NCBI RefSeq assembly: GCF_012328925.1
Contig: NZ_JAAXLS010000002.1
Location: forward strand, 496,001 to 560,000
DNA from: Amycolatopsis acididurans
Lineage (GTDB): Bacteria > Actinomycetota > Actinomycetes > Mycobacteriales > Pseudonocardiaceae
Length of the DNA: 64,000 nt
Direction: 5' to 3'
Shown here: positions 1-8,852 of the stretch, in pieces
Numbering within the stretch: position 1 is the stretch's first letter
Layout of the letters: each line of letters starts with the position of its first letter
The notes under the pieces: model-generated
What the model was told of the DNA's origin: nothing
The model's input: only the letters and a program-made list of their open reading frames with translations
Databases searched by the model: none
Made by a program: the position numbers and the translations under genes

Positions 1-940
1 GTGGCTGGTACGGGGCCGCGTCGTGGCCGAAGCAACGCTGGAAGTACTCGTCGACGATCTCCCGCTCGAAGTCGCCGCACCTGTTGGTGAACGTGACGCG
101 CAACGCGAGTGCGGGATCGCCGAGATAGCGGGTGTTCTCCGCCCACGTCACGACCGTGCGGGTGGACATCAGGCTGGTGAGATCACCGGATTCGAGGCCC
201 TGGCGGGTGAGCTGGGCGAGCGACACCATCGCCTGCGCCGTTCGCTCGTCCACGCCGGGCACCTGGCCCCGCACGATGCCGATCTCGGTCTCGGCAGGCA
301 GGTAGTCCAGCCGGGCCACGACGTTCCACCGGTCCAGCTGGGCGTGGTTGACCCGCTGCACCCCGTGGTAGAGCCCGTCGTGGTTGCCGAGACCGGCCGT
401 GTTCGCCGTGGCGAAGAGGCGGAACGCGGGGTGCGCCCGCAGCACCTCGTTGCGTTCGAGCAGGGTGAAGCGCCCTTCCTTCTCCAGCAGGCGCTGGATG
501 ACGAACATGACGTCGGGACGTCCCGCGTCGTACTCGTCGAGGACCAGCGCGACCGGGCGGCGCACAGCCCAGGGCAGCATCCCCTCGTGAAACTCGGTGA
601 CCTGTTTGCCGTCCCGTACGGTGACCGCGTCACGGCCGACGAGTTCCAGGCGCCCGAGGTGCCCGTCGAGGTTCACCCGTACGCAGCCCCAGTTGAGGCG
701 GGCGGCGATCTGCTCGACGTGCGTGGACTTTCCCGATCCGTGCCTGCCGTGCACGAGCACCCGCCGGTTGTGCGCGAAACCCAGCAACAGCGCGAGCGTC
801 ACCTCCGGGTCGAAGCAGTACGCGTCGTCACGGTCGGGCACGTGCTCGTCGGGCTCGGTGAATGCCGGAACCTCCAGGTCGATGTCGAGCCCGAACACCT
901 TCCGCGCGTCGGCGACCGTGTCCGGCTTCCGCGCGCTCAC
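1..940 (-). CDS. CobS-like MoxR-family AAA+ ATPase (3' end cut by window edge)
   Basis: Read on the minus strand from a GTG at 940, this frame gives about 313 residues and is still open at base 1. CobS proteins are usually about 320-335 residues, so only a short tail is missing. Walker A (GRHGSGKS) lies near residues 65-72 and Walker B (ALVLDE) near 131-136, after a CobS-like N-terminus (VFGLDID, residues about 16-22). In the family, CobS powers aerobic cobaltochelatase with CobN and CobT; solo CobS/CobT pairs also act as MoxR-type chaperones for metalloenzymes. The GTG overlaps the TGA of the upstream IclR gene by 4 bp (GTGA), so the two are probably translated together. Its neighbours are sulfonate genes, not cobalamin genes, so a chaperone role is possible. 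That is inference. Confidence 0.8.
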   Translation of the reverse strand, partial: MSARKPDTVADARKVFGLDIDLEVPAFTEPDEHVPDRDDAYCFDPEVTLALLLGFAHNRRVLVHGRHGSGKSTHVEQIAARLNWGCVRVNLDGHLGRLELVGRDAVTVRDGKQVTEFHEGMLPWAVRRPVALVLDEYDAGRPDVMFVIQRLLEKEGRFTLLERNEVLRAHPAFRLFATANTAGLGNHDGLYHGVQRVNHAQLDRWNVVARLDYLPAETEIGIVRGQVPGVDERTAQAMVSLAQLTRQGLESGDLTSLMSTRTVVTWAENTRYLGDPALALRVTFTNRCGDFEREIVDEYFQRCFGHDAAPYQP

Positions 941-1746
941 GATGACTCCTCCGGGGTCCCGGCCCCGGTCTCGTGCTCGCCGATGGCCTCGGCCGCTCGC
1001 CGCAACGCCGGCAGTGCGGCGCTGACGTCGTCGAGCGACAGGCGCATCACCGGCGCCTGGACGGCCACTCCGAGCACCGGCGGGCTGCCGTCCGGACGCG
1101 GCACCGCGACCGCGACGCAGACCAGGCCGGGCAGGTACTCCTCGTCATCGACCGCGTAGCCCAGCTCGGCGATGCGCTCGAACTCCGCTTCCAGCGCGTC
1201 TGGATCGGTGATCGTCTTCGCGGTGTACCGCTTGAGGGGCGTGTGCTCGATCAGCTTGCGGCGTTGCTTCCGGGGCATCCGCGCGAGGAACAGCTTCCCG
1301 CTGGCCGAGCAGTGCACCGGCACACGGGAGCCCGGGCGCAGGTAGAACCGCAGCGGTTCCGGTGTCTCGACACGGTCGAGGTAGACCACCTCGCCGCGCG
1401 AGAGGGCGGTGAGGTTGCAGCTCTCGCGCAATTCCTCGACCAGGTGCTGCAGGATCACGTGCCGGCCCGCGTTGCGCGAATCGTTGAGCAGCACGTTCTC
1501 CGCCAGCCGGTGCAGGCGGACTCCGGTCGTGTAGCCGCGGCCGTCGCCGACCCGCATGAGCAGATCCGCCGACTCGAGCTGCTGGAGCATCCGGTGCAAC
1601 GTGGGCTTGGGCAGGCCGGTCTCGGCCACCAGCGACGGGAGCGACACCTGATGGTCGCTCGTCGCGATGAGCTCGAGCAGCGCGAACAGCCGCAGCGCCG
1701 GGGTGTCGCCGGACAGCGGTCCCTCGGGCTCCTGAATCAGTTCCAC
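937..1746 (-). CDS. IclR-family transcriptional regulator, divergent from xsc
   Basis: A 269-residue IclR protein. The N-terminal winged helix (residues about 15-75) contains SLPSLVAETGLPKPTLHRML, and the C-terminal effector domain carries the usual CSASGKLFLA and GYAVDDEEYLPG blocks. I chose the GTG at 1746 because AGAGGGG lies just upstream. The in-frame GTG at 1779 would add 11 residues but has a poor ribosome binding site. The gene diverges from xsc across a region of about 150 bp with a good promoter and an inverted repeat. It therefore probably controls xsc-pta and itself, with a sulfonate-derived metabolite as likely effector (inference). It overlaps the CobS-like gene by 4 bp. Confidence 0.88.
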   Translation of the reverse strand: MELIQEPEGPLSGDTPALRLFALLELIATSDHQVSLPSLVAETGLPKPTLHRMLQQLESADLLMRVGDGRGYTTGVRLHRLAENVLLNDSRNAGRHVILQHLVEELRESCNLTALSRGEVVYLDRVETPEPLRFYLRPGSRVPVHCSASGKLFLARMPRKQRRKLIEHTPLKRYTAKTITDPDALEAEFERIAELGYAVDDEEYLPGLVCVAVAVPRPDGSPPVLGVAVQAPVMRLSLDDVSAALPALRRAAEAIGEHETGAGTPEESS

Positions 1747-1805
1747 CTCATCCCCTCTCCGTCTCAGAAAACAGTACACCGCGTTCCGATCCTGAAGACA
1801 ACCCG

Positions 1806-1835
1806 TTGACGCGGACGAGCCGAGCCACTTACAGT
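1806..1835 (+). promoter_or_regulatory. Predicted sigma70-type promoter of xsc
   Basis: TTGACG (1806-1811) and TACAGT (1830-1835) are separated by 18 bp, a close match to vegetative actinobacterial promoters. Transcription would start near 1842, about 50 bp before the xsc ATG and directly ahead of the inverted repeat at 1852-1870. Confidence 0.5.
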
Positions 1836-1851
1836 CCCTTGCGACTCAACT

Positions 1852-1870
1852 TTCCGGAACAGTTCGTTCC
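1852..1870. promoter_or_regulatory. Inverted-repeat operator candidate for the IclR regulator
   Basis: GGAAC (1856-1860), five bases, then GTTCC (1866-1870) form a perfect inverted repeat. TTCCGGAA (1852-1859) is itself palindromic and overlaps the left arm. TGGAA/TTCCA-type arms are typical of IclR-family operators. The site lies immediately downstream of the predicted xsc start site, where a bound repressor would block transcription. Assignment to the adjacent IclR gene is inference from position. Confidence 0.5.
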
Positions 1871-1893
1871 AAATTTCGCAACAGGGAGTGGCA

Positions 1894-3678
1894 ATGAGCG
1901 AGCGAACAGCGCAGCCGCAGAAAATGACGCCGTCGGAGGCGTTCGTCGAGACGCTGGCGGCCAACGGCGTCACGGAGATCTTCGGCATCATGGGCTCGGC
2001 CTTCATGGACGCCATGGACATCTTCGCGCCGGCGGGGATCAAGCTGATCCCGGTCGTGCACGAGCAGGGCGCCGCCCACATGGCCGACGGATATGCGCGA
2101 GTCAGCGGCCGCCACGGCGTGGTGATCGGCCAGAACGGGCCGGGAATCAGCAACTGCGTCACCGCGATCGCCGCCGCGTTCTGGGCGCACAGCCCCGTCG
2201 TCATCGTCACTCCCGAGGCGGGGACCATGGGCATCGGGCTGGGCGGCTTCCAGGAAGCCAACCAGCTGCCCATGTTCCAGGAGTTCACCAAGTACCAGGC
2301 GCACGTGAACAACCCGGCTCGGATGGCCGAGCTGACCGCGCGGGCCTTCGACCGCGCGATGTCGGAGATGGGCCCGACGCAGCTCAACATCCCGCGCGAC
2401 CACTTCTACGGCGAGATCGAGACCGCGATCCCCGAACCGCAGCGCCTCGACCGCGGCCCCGGAGGTACGCGCAGCCTCGACGAGGCCGCCGACCTGCTTG
2501 CCGCGGCGGAGTTCCCGGTGATCGTCGCCGGTGGTGGCGTGGTGTTCGCCGACGGCGTCGAGGAATGCCGCGAGCTGGCCGAACGGCTCGGCGCGCCGGT
2601 CGTGAACAGCTACCAGCACAACGACTCCTTCCCGGCGAGTCACCCCCAGTGGTGCGGCCCGCTCGGCTACCAGGGTTCCAAGGCCGCGATGCGGCTCCTC
2701 TCCAAGGCCGATGTCGTACTCGCGCTGGGCACCCGCCTGGGCCCGTTCGGCACGCTGCCGCAGCACGGTCTGGACTACTGGCCCAAGAACGCGAAGATCA
2801 TCCAGGTCGACGCCGACCACAAGATGCTGGGCCTGGTCAAGAAGATCGACGTCGGCATCTGCGGTGACGCCCGCGAATCCGCGGCGGCACTCACCGAACG
2901 GCTGCGCAAGCGGACGCTCGCCGGTGACTCCACTCGCGACGCCCGGGCCGAGCGGATCCGCGAGGAGAAGGCCGCCTGGGAGCGCGAACTCGACGAGTGG
3001 ATGCACGAGCAGGACCCCTACAGCCTCGACATGATCGCCGAGCAGGAAGGCGAGGACGGCGACTGGCTGCACCCCCGGCAGGTCCTGCGCGAGCTCGAGA
3101 AGGCGATGCCCGAGCATGTGATGGTCTCCACCGACATCGGCAACATCAACTCTGTCGCGCACAGCTACCTGCGGTTCGAGGAACCGCGCTCCTTCCTGGC
3201 CCCGATGAGTTTCGGCAACTGCGGCTACGCCCTGCCCACGATCATCGGCGCGAAGGTCGCGGCGCCCGAGCGGCCCGCGATCGCCTACGCCGGCGACGGC
3301 GCGTGGGGCATGAGCATGGGCGAGATCATGACCGCCGTCCGCCACGACATCCCGGTGACGGCCGTCGTGTTCCACAACCGGCAGTGGGGCGCGGAGAAGA
3401 AGAACCAGGTCGACTTCTACGACCGCCGCTTCGTCGCCGGTGAGCTGGAGAGCGAAAGCTTCGCCGGCATCGCGCAGGCGATGGGCGCCGACGGCATCGT
3501 CGTGGATCAGCTCGACCAGGTGGGTCCCGCGCTGCGCAAGGCGGTCGACGCGCAGATGAACGCGGGCCGGACCACCGTCATCGAGATCATGTGCACCCGC
3601 GAGCTGGGCGACCCGTTCCGCCGCGACGCCCTGCGCAAGCCGGTGCGCTTGCTCGAGAAGTACCGCGACTACGTGTGA
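1894..3678 (+). CDS. xsc: Sulfoacetaldehyde acetyltransferase (Xsc)
   Basis: A 594-residue thiamine-diphosphate enzyme. It cleaves sulfoacetaldehyde with phosphate to sulfite and acetyl phosphate, the desulfonation step for taurine and related C2 sulfonates. The N-terminal ThDP Glu lies in VVHEQGA (about residue 56) and the ThDP/Mg motif GDGAWG near 466, followed by the Xsc-typical NRQWGAEKKNQVDFY. Length and sequence match Xsc rather than acetolactate synthase. The ATG at 1894 has AGGGAG at 1883-1888; an in-frame GTG at 1888 overlaps that ribosome binding site and is rejected. Pta follows 69 bp downstream, separated by a GC-rich stem-loop. The protein is cytoplasmic. Confidence 0.96.
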   Translation: MSERTAQPQKMTPSEAFVETLAANGVTEIFGIMGSAFMDAMDIFAPAGIKLIPVVHEQGAAHMADGYARVSGRHGVVIGQNGPGISNCVTAIAAAFWAHSPVVIVTPEAGTMGIGLGGFQEANQLPMFQEFTKYQAHVNNPARMAELTARAFDRAMSEMGPTQLNIPRDHFYGEIETAIPEPQRLDRGPGGTRSLDEAADLLAAAEFPVIVAGGGVVFADGVEECRELAERLGAPVVNSYQHNDSFPASHPQWCGPLGYQGSKAAMRLLSKADVVLALGTRLGPFGTLPQHGLDYWPKNAKIIQVDADHKMLGLVKKIDVGICGDARESAAALTERLRKRTLAGDSTRDARAERIREEKAAWERELDEWMHEQDPYSLDMIAEQEGEDGDWLHPRQVLRELEKAMPEHVMVSTDIGNINSVAHSYLRFEEPRSFLAPMSFGNCGYALPTIIGAKVAAPERPAIAYAGDGAWGMSMGEIMTAVRHDIPVTAVVFHNRQWGAEKKNQVDFYDRRFVAGELESESFAGIAQAMGADGIVVDQLDQVGPALRKAVDAQMNAGRTTVIEIMCTRELGDPFRRDALRKPVRLLEKYRDYV

Positions 3679-3686
3679 TCGCCCCC

Positions 3687-3719
3687 GGCGGGGCGGCCCG
3701 GCCACCGGGTCACCCCGCC
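3687..3719 (+). terminator. Stem-loop between xsc and pta (processing or partial attenuation signal)
   Basis: GGCGGGG (3687-3693) pairs with CCCCGCC (3713-3719), and CCCGG/CCGGG can pair inside the loop. No T-run follows, so it is more likely a stabilising or partly attenuating hairpin that sets the xsc:pta ratio than a full terminator. Confidence 0.35.
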
Positions 3720-3747
3720 TCCGATTCCGGAGAGAAAGCGGTCTTCC

Positions 3748-4836
3748 GTGACCTCATCCTCGACCCGCGCCGACGGGCTTTCCCTACGCCGCCAGTGGAT
3801 CGACGCGCTGGGAGGCGCCCGGCCGACCGTCGCGCTCCCTGACGGCGAAGACCCGCGAGCAGTGCGAGCAGCGGCCGCACTCGTCACCGAAGGCGTGCTC
3901 GTGCCCCGCCTGGTCGGTTGCCGCGCGGCGATCCAGCGCGCCGCGGCCGACGCCGGCGTCGCCCTGCCCGCGGAGTCCATTGTGGACGTGCGCGAGCTCG
4001 CGGGGGACCGCGACATCGAAGCGCTCATCGCGGCCCGGCTCGCGAAACATCCCGGCCGGATCCGGGACGCGGTGGCCGATCCCCTGTCCACAGCCGTCGC
4101 CGGGGTCGCCACCGGCAGGTTCGACGCGTGCGTGGCCGGGGCGAACCGGCCCACCGCCGACGTGTTGCGCGCCGGTCTTCGTTATGTGGGCCTGGAAGCG
4201 GATGTGGCGACGATGAGCAGTTGTTTCGTCCTGGTGCTCCGGGACGGGCGCCGCATGACATTCGCCGACTGCGCGGTGGTTCCCGAGCCCTCGCCGGACG
4301 AGCTGGCCGACATCGCGATCGCCTCCGCCCGCACGCACCAAGCGCTGACCGGTCAGCAGCCGGTCATCGCGATGCTGTCGTTCTCCACGCTCGGCAGCGC
4401 CGCCCACGATCGCGTCGAGCGCGTGCGTGCGGCCACCGCCCTGGTGCGCGAGCGCTCGCCCGGGTCGCGTGTGGACGGCGAAATGCAGTTCGACGCGGCG
4501 CTGGTCGAGGCGATCGGACGGCGCAAGGCTCCCGGTTCCGCTGTCGCGGGCAGGGCCAACGTCTTCGTCTTCCCCAATCTCGACGCCGGCAACATCGGCT
4601 ACAAGATCGCCGAGCGCCTCGGGGGCGCGCTCGCCTTCGGTCCCGTCCTGCAGGGGCTCGCCGCCCCGGTGAACGACCTGTCCCGCGGCTGCACCGCCGA
4701 GGACATCCGCTGGACCGCGCTGCTGACCGCCGTGCAGGCGCATGCCCGGGCGCGGCGCGACGCCGAACCTCGCCGTCGCGGACTGCCGCGCTCCCTCGCG
4801 CCGGCGCCGGAGCGCACGACTTCCCCACGAACGTGA
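3748..4836 (+). CDS. pta: Phosphate acetyltransferase
   Basis: A 362-residue Pta of the short form, without the N-terminal DRTGG/P-loop extension of enterobacterial Pta. It converts the acetyl phosphate made by Xsc and CoA into acetyl-CoA. Family landmarks are [14 protein letters not shown] near residue 30, the [18 protein letters not shown] block, [19 protein letters not shown], and the C-terminal [13 protein letters not shown]. The start is GTG at 3748, with GGAGAG about 13 bp upstream. The last 30 residues are Arg/Pro rich and poorly conserved. The gene sits between xsc and an exporter gene, which fits the taurine/sulfonate pathway. Confidence 0.94.
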   Translation: MTSSSTRADGLSLRRQWIDALGGARPTVALPDGEDPRAVRAAAALVTEGVLVPRLVGCRAAIQRAAADAGVALPAESIVDVRELAGDRDIEALIAARLAKHPGRIRDAVADPLSTAVAGVATGRFDACVAGANRPTADVLRAGLRYVGLEADVATMSSCFVLVLRDGRRMTFADCAVVPEPSPDELADIAIASARTHQALTGQQPVIAMLSFSTLGSAAHDRVERVRAATALVRERSPGSRVDGEMQFDAALVEAIGRRKAPGSAVAGRANVFVFPNLDAGNIGYKIAERLGGALAFGPVLQGLAAPVNDLSRGCTAEDIRWTALLTAVQAHARARRDAEPRRRGLPRSLAPAPERTTSPRT

Positions 4837-4864
4837 AAGGACTGATCAGTGTGGAGATATCAGG

Positions 4865-5941
4865 GTGAAGGCCTACGAACGGACCGCGGCCATCCCTTTG
4901 GCTCCGATACCGCAGAACCGTGTCTCGCGGGTTCTGCCCGGCTTGATGGTCGCGGTCGCCGTGGCCGCCGCGGCGACCGTCGCGGGCACGTTCGTCCCGA
5001 TCGTCGGAGGCCCGGTCTTCGGGATCGTGCTCGGCGCGCTCGCCGCCGCGCTGGTTCCCCGCCTGCGTGGTCACCGGTGCGCCCCCGGCTACGCGGTGGC
5101 GTCGAAACCCGTGCTGCAGCTGTCGATCGTCGTACTCGGCACCGGTCTGTCGCTGCAGCAGGTGTTCGAGGTGGGCAGCAGCTCGCTGCCGGTCATGCTC
5201 GGCACACTCGCCGTCGCCGTCGCCGGCGCCTGGTTGCTCGGCCGGATGCTCGGCATCGAAGGTGACACCCGGACGCTGATCGGCGTTGGAACCGGGATCT
5301 GTGGCGCCTCGGCCATCGCGGCGACCAGCGCGGTGATCAAACCGAAGCAGGCCGACATCGCCTACGCCGTCGGCACGATCTTCACCTTCAACATCGCGGC
5401 TGTGCTGATCTTCCCGCCGCTGGGACACCTGCTCGGCATGACCACGCACTCGTTCGGGCTGTGGGCCGGAACCGCGATCAACGACACCTCGTCGGTCGTC
5501 GCGGCATCGTTCGCCTACGGCGGCGACGCCGGCGCGTACGGAATCGTCGTCAAGCTGACCCGCACGCTGACGCTGATCCCCATCGTGATCGTGCTGGCCT
5601 TCCTCACCGCCCGGCGGGAAGCTCGCCGTGCGGATCCGGGCGGGCACGGCCGTCCGCGGCTGCGGGACATGCCGTGGAAACGGATCGTGCCCCTGTTCCT
5701 GATCGGATTCCTGGCCGCCGCGTCGCTGGACACGATCGGCGTGATTCCGCCTTCGTGGCACGTCCCGCTGTCGGAAACGGGCACGTTCCTCATCACGACG
5801 GCGCTCGCGGGTATCGGCCTTTCGCTGCGGATGGCCGACATGCGCGAAGCAGGCCACCGGCCGCTACTGCTCGGCGGGCTGTTGTGGGTGGCCGTCGCGG
5901 GATCGAGCCTCGGCCTGCAGGCGCTCACCGGGACGCTGTGA
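4865..5941 (+). CDS. YeiH-type (UPF0324) putative sulfate/sulfite exporter
   Basis: A 358-residue polytopic membrane protein of the putative sulfate exporter family, with about 10 hydrophobic segments. Landmarks are QLSIVVLGTGLSL, the conserved GVGTGICGASAIAATSAVIK stretch and AGTAINDTSSVVAA. Members of this family accompany xsc/tauXY genes and are proposed to remove the sulfite or sulfate left after desulfonation. I chose the GTG at 4865 because GGAG lies 9-10 bp upstream. Upstream in-frame sequence inside pta has no hydrophobic or conserved content. It is probably transcribed with xsc-pta (28 bp gap). Confidence 0.85.
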   Translation: MKAYERTAAIPLAPIPQNRVSRVLPGLMVAVAVAAAATVAGTFVPIVGGPVFGIVLGALAAALVPRLRGHRCAPGYAVASKPVLQLSIVVLGTGLSLQQVFEVGSSSLPVMLGTLAVAVAGAWLLGRMLGIEGDTRTLIGVGTGICGASAIAATSAVIKPKQADIAYAVGTIFTFNIAAVLIFPPLGHLLGMTTHSFGLWAGTAINDTSSVVAASFAYGGDAGAYGIVVKLTRTLTLIPIVIVLAFLTARREARRADPGGHGRPRLRDMPWKRIVPLFLIGFLAAASLDTIGVIPPSWHVPLSETGTFLITTALAGIGLSLRMADMREAGHRPLLLGGLLWVAVAGSSLGLQALTGTL

Positions 5942-5962
5942 ACCCGCGCGCGCCCCGGCGGA

Positions 5963-5995
5963 TCTGGCCCCATCGACAGGGCACTTTCTGGCACT
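5963..5995. promoter_or_regulatory. Tandem TauR-type operator upstream of ald (24-bp repeat)
   Basis: TCTGGCCCC (5963-5971) and TCTGGCACT (5987-5995) are two direct copies of TCTGGNNCY spaced exactly 24 bp start to start. The same arrangement occurs at three other promoters in the cluster. Direct-repeat operators are typical of MocR regulators such as TauR and GabR. The second box ends 59 bp before the ald ATG. Confidence 0.7.
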
Positions 5996-6054
5996 TCTAC
6001 CCCACCCAGTCATCCCCCACTCTCGGATCCACACACGACAGACAGGAGCGAACA

Positions 6055-7170
6055 ATGAGGATCGGTGTGCCTCGTGAGGTCAAGAACCACGAGTACCGGG
6101 TGGCCGCGACGCCGGCCGGCGTGCACGAGTTCACCTCGGCCGGCCACGAGGTGTTCGTCGAACGCGGCGCGGGAGAGGGCTCGTCGATCCGCGACGAGGA
6201 CTACGTGGCCGCCGGCGCGAAGCTGCTCGACCACGCGGATGACGTGTGGGGCACCGCGGAGATGGTGCTGAAGGTGAAGGAGCCGGTGGCGGAGGAATAC
6301 CACCGCCTGCGGTCCGGCCAGCTGCTGTTCACCTACCTGCACCTCGCGGCGAGCGAGGCGTGCACCAAGGCGCTGCTCGACGCGGGCACGACCGCCGTCG
6401 CCTACGAGACGGTGCAACTGCCCGGTGGCTCACTGCCGCTGCTGTTCCCGATGAGCGAGGTGGCGGGCCGCCTGGCGCCGCTGGTCGGTGCGCAGACGCT
6501 CATGCGGGTCAACGGGGGCCGGGGTGTGCTCATCGGCGGCGTGTCCGGGGTGTCCCCCGCCCGGGTGGTCGTGCTGGGCGGTGGCGTCGCCGGGATGAAC
6601 GCGGTGGCGGTCGCCGCCGGCACCTGGGGCGACGTGGTGCTGTTCGACAAGAACGTCGACAAGCTGCGCGCCGCGGACCGGATGTATCAGGGGCGCATCC
6701 GCACCGCCGCCGCGAACGCCTACGCGATCGAACAGGCGGTCCTGGAGGCCGATCTGGTGATCGGCGCCGTGCTCGTGCCGGGCGCCAAGGCGCCGAGCCT
6801 GGTGTCCAACGAGACCGTGTCCCGGATGAAGCCGGGCAGCGTGCTCGTGGACATCTCCATCGACCAGGGCGGCTGCTTCGAAGACTCGCGGCCGACCACG
6901 CACGCCGACCCGACCTTCCGGGTCCACGAGTCGGTGTTCTACTGCGTGGCCAACATGCCCGGCGCGGTCCCGCACACCTCCACGCACGCGCTGACCAACG
7001 TGACACTGCCCTACGCGCTGGAGATCGCGGACAAGGGACTGCGCAGCGCGGTGCGGGACACGCCGGAACTGCGTCCCGGGGTCACCACGGTCGCCGGGGC
7101 GGTGACCTCCGAACCTGTGGCCCGGGCGCACGGTCTTGCCGCGGTCGACGTGGACGAGGCGCTGGCCTGA
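6055..7170 (+). CDS. ald: Alanine dehydrogenase
   Basis: A 371-residue L-alanine dehydrogenase, which oxidises alanine to pyruvate and ammonium with NAD. Conserved landmarks are [17 protein letters not shown] at the N-terminus, [22 protein letters not shown], the Rossmann glycines [12 protein letters not shown] (about residues 172-183), and [14 protein letters not shown]. The ATG at 6055 has ACAGGAGCG upstream. In a taurine locus Ald regenerates the pyruvate used by Tpa and releases the amino nitrogen, so this is probably a dedicated copy. It has its own TauR-type operator and lies directly upstream of the MocR regulator gene. Confidence 0.96.
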   Translation: MRIGVPREVKNHEYRVAATPAGVHEFTSAGHEVFVERGAGEGSSIRDEDYVAAGAKLLDHADDVWGTAEMVLKVKEPVAEEYHRLRSGQLLFTYLHLAASEACTKALLDAGTTAVAYETVQLPGGSLPLLFPMSEVAGRLAPLVGAQTLMRVNGGRGVLIGGVSGVSPARVVVLGGGVAGMNAVAVAAGTWGDVVLFDKNVDKLRAADRMYQGRIRTAAANAYAIEQAVLEADLVIGAVLVPGAKAPSLVSNETVSRMKPGSVLVDISIDQGGCFEDSRPTTHADPTFRVHESVFYCVANMPGAVPHTSTHALTNVTLPYALEIADKGLRSAVRDTPELRPGVTTVAGAVTSEPVARAHGLAAVDVDEALA

Positions 7171-7267
7171 GGTAACGATCGCGACGGCGCGGGGTGGGAA
7201 AAACAGCCACCACGGGTTAGGTTTCTGCTCACCCCGCTCCGGCGCGGCCACGCCAGGAGAGTGCCCC

Positions 7268-8731
7268 TTGCCACGCACCTTGATCGAGATCGACCGGTCC
7301 TCGGACGAACCGCTGTACCGCCAGGTACGGCGGGCGATCGAGCACGGTATCGCGATCGGCACGTTCGATCCCGCGCGGCGGCTGCCCAGCTCTCGTGAAC
7401 TGGCCATCGAGCTCGGCGTCTCCCGCAACACGATCAACCTCGCCTACCAGGAGCTGGTGGCCGAGGGCTATGTGGAAAGCCGCGAGCGCAGCGGCCTGTT
7501 CATCAACAGCGAGATGCGCCCGCACTGCGCGGTGCAGGAACACGACACCGAGTCCCGCATCGACTGGGCCCGCCGCGTGCGCCGGTTCCCCGACGCCGAG
7601 GTCGCCCACATCGAAAAGCGCGCCGACTGGCCGAGCTATCCCTATCCGTTCCTGGCCGGGCAGGTCGACATCACCGCGTTCCCCGCACGGTCCTGGACGC
7701 GGTGCCTGCGCGACGCGCTCTACCGGCCTCACGTGTTCCACAGCCTGCAGGACAGCGTGGGCTCCGACGACCCGATGCTGGTGGACATGGTGTGCCGGCA
7801 CCTGCTGACCACGCGCGGCATCGAGGCGAACCACGACGAGGTCCTCATCACCGTCGGCTCACAGCAGGGTCTGGACCTGCTCGGCCGGGTGCTGCTCGGC
7901 CCGGAGCAGGTCGTGGCGATCGAAAACCCCGGCTACCTCGACGCGCGGCACATCTTCCTGCGCACCGGCGCCCGGGTCGCCGGCTTCGACGTCGACGCGC
8001 GAGGCCTGCTGCCGCCTCGATCGCTGGACGGGATCGACCTGCTCTACCTCACCCCGAGCCACCAGCATCCGACGAACGCCACCTTGAGCATCGGGCGGCG
8101 CCGCCAGCTGCTGGCGCAGGCGGCCGCCTCCGGCACGGTGGTCGTCGAGGACGACTACGACAGCGAGTTCCGGTACCAGGGCAGCCCCACCCCCGCGCTG
8201 AAGGCTCTCGACAACACCGGGGACGCGGTCTACCTCGGCACGTTCTCGAAGTTCCTCTCCCCCGGGCTGCGCCTGGGATATCTGGTCGGGCCGCGCGAGC
8301 TGGTGCGCGCCCTGCGCGAAGCGCGCCGCTACGTCCTGCGCCACCCGCCCGGCCACCTGCAACGCGCGCTGGCCCTGCTCATCGAAAGCGGCGAGTACCA
8401 CGCCTCGCTGCGCCGGTACCGCACGAAACTCCTGCGCAAGTGGACGGACACCTGCGCCGCGGTCACCGAACACCTGCCGTGGCCGCAGACGCCCTACCCG
8501 CCCGGCGGCGTGAGCCTGTGGATGACCGGGCCACCGGAACTGGACTGCCGCGTCCTGGTCGAGCGCGCCGAGCGGATGGGCATTCTCATCGAGCCGGGCG
8601 ACATCTTCTTCCTCGGCGAAGACCAGCCACGCAACCATTTCCGCATCGGGTTCGCCGCCACCCCGCGATCGGCGATCGAGCCGGGGATCCGGCTGCTCGG
8701 ACGCCTGTGCACCGACTTGCTCGGCGGCTGA
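7268..8731 (+). CDS. tauR: MocR/GabR-family regulator, likely TauR
   Basis: A 487-residue protein with an N-terminal GntR winged helix (residues about 10-75, RLPSSRELAIELGVSRNTIN) and a C-terminal fold-type-I aminotransferase domain. The PLP lysine lies in LGTFSKFLSPGLRLGY and the conserved VEDDYDSEF block is present. TauR proteins of this architecture activate taurine genes with PLP and taurine as ligands. The start is TTG at 7268, with AGGAGA 7 bp upstream. The gene sits between ald and tpa, and four matching tandem operators flank the cluster genes. No copy of that operator is visible before tauR itself. Confidence 0.88.
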   Translation: MPRTLIEIDRSSDEPLYRQVRRAIEHGIAIGTFDPARRLPSSRELAIELGVSRNTINLAYQELVAEGYVESRERSGLFINSEMRPHCAVQEHDTESRIDWARRVRRFPDAEVAHIEKRADWPSYPYPFLAGQVDITAFPARSWTRCLRDALYRPHVFHSLQDSVGSDDPMLVDMVCRHLLTTRGIEANHDEVLITVGSQQGLDLLGRVLLGPEQVVAIENPGYLDARHIFLRTGARVAGFDVDARGLLPPRSLDGIDLLYLTPSHQHPTNATLSIGRRRQLLAQAAASGTVVVEDDYDSEFRYQGSPTPALKALDNTGDAVYLGTFSKFLSPGLRLGYLVGPRELVRALREARRYVLRHPPGHLQRALALLIESGEYHASLRRYRTKLLRKWTDTCAAVTEHLPWPQTPYPPGGVSLWMTGPPELDCRVLVERAERMGILIEPGDIFFLGEDQPRNHFRIGFAATPRSAIEPGIRLLGRLCTDLLGG

Positions 8732-8752
8732 GGCCCATCACATCCGGCCCCT

Positions 8753-8785
8753 TCTGGTTCCAGTGATCGGGCGCTTTCTGGCTCT
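8753..8785. promoter_or_regulatory. Tandem TauR-type operator upstream of tpa (24-bp repeat)
   Basis: TCTGGTTCC (8753-8761) and TCTGGCTCT (8777-8785) repeat the TCTGGNNCY box at 24 bp, ending 67 bp before the tpa GTG. The site lies just after the tauR stop codon, so tpa can be switched on separately from tauR. Confidence 0.7.
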
Positions 8786-8852
8786 GTGCCGGGACCAGAG
8801 TTGTTGCGATCGTCGAGTCGTCCCCGAACGCGCAACCACAGGAGGTCGCCAG

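Noticed and set aside
23..1159. A 378-codon open frame on the plus strand at the left edge
   Set aside because: It is antisense to the CobS-like gene and the IclR gene, which both show clear family motifs; long antisense frames are expected at this GC content.
5461..6054. Upstream in-frame extension of ald by about 200 codons
   Set aside because: The extension runs through the exporter gene in another frame and has Arg/Pro-rich composition. Ald proteins start with MRIGVPREV, and a good ribosome binding site precedes the ATG at 6055.
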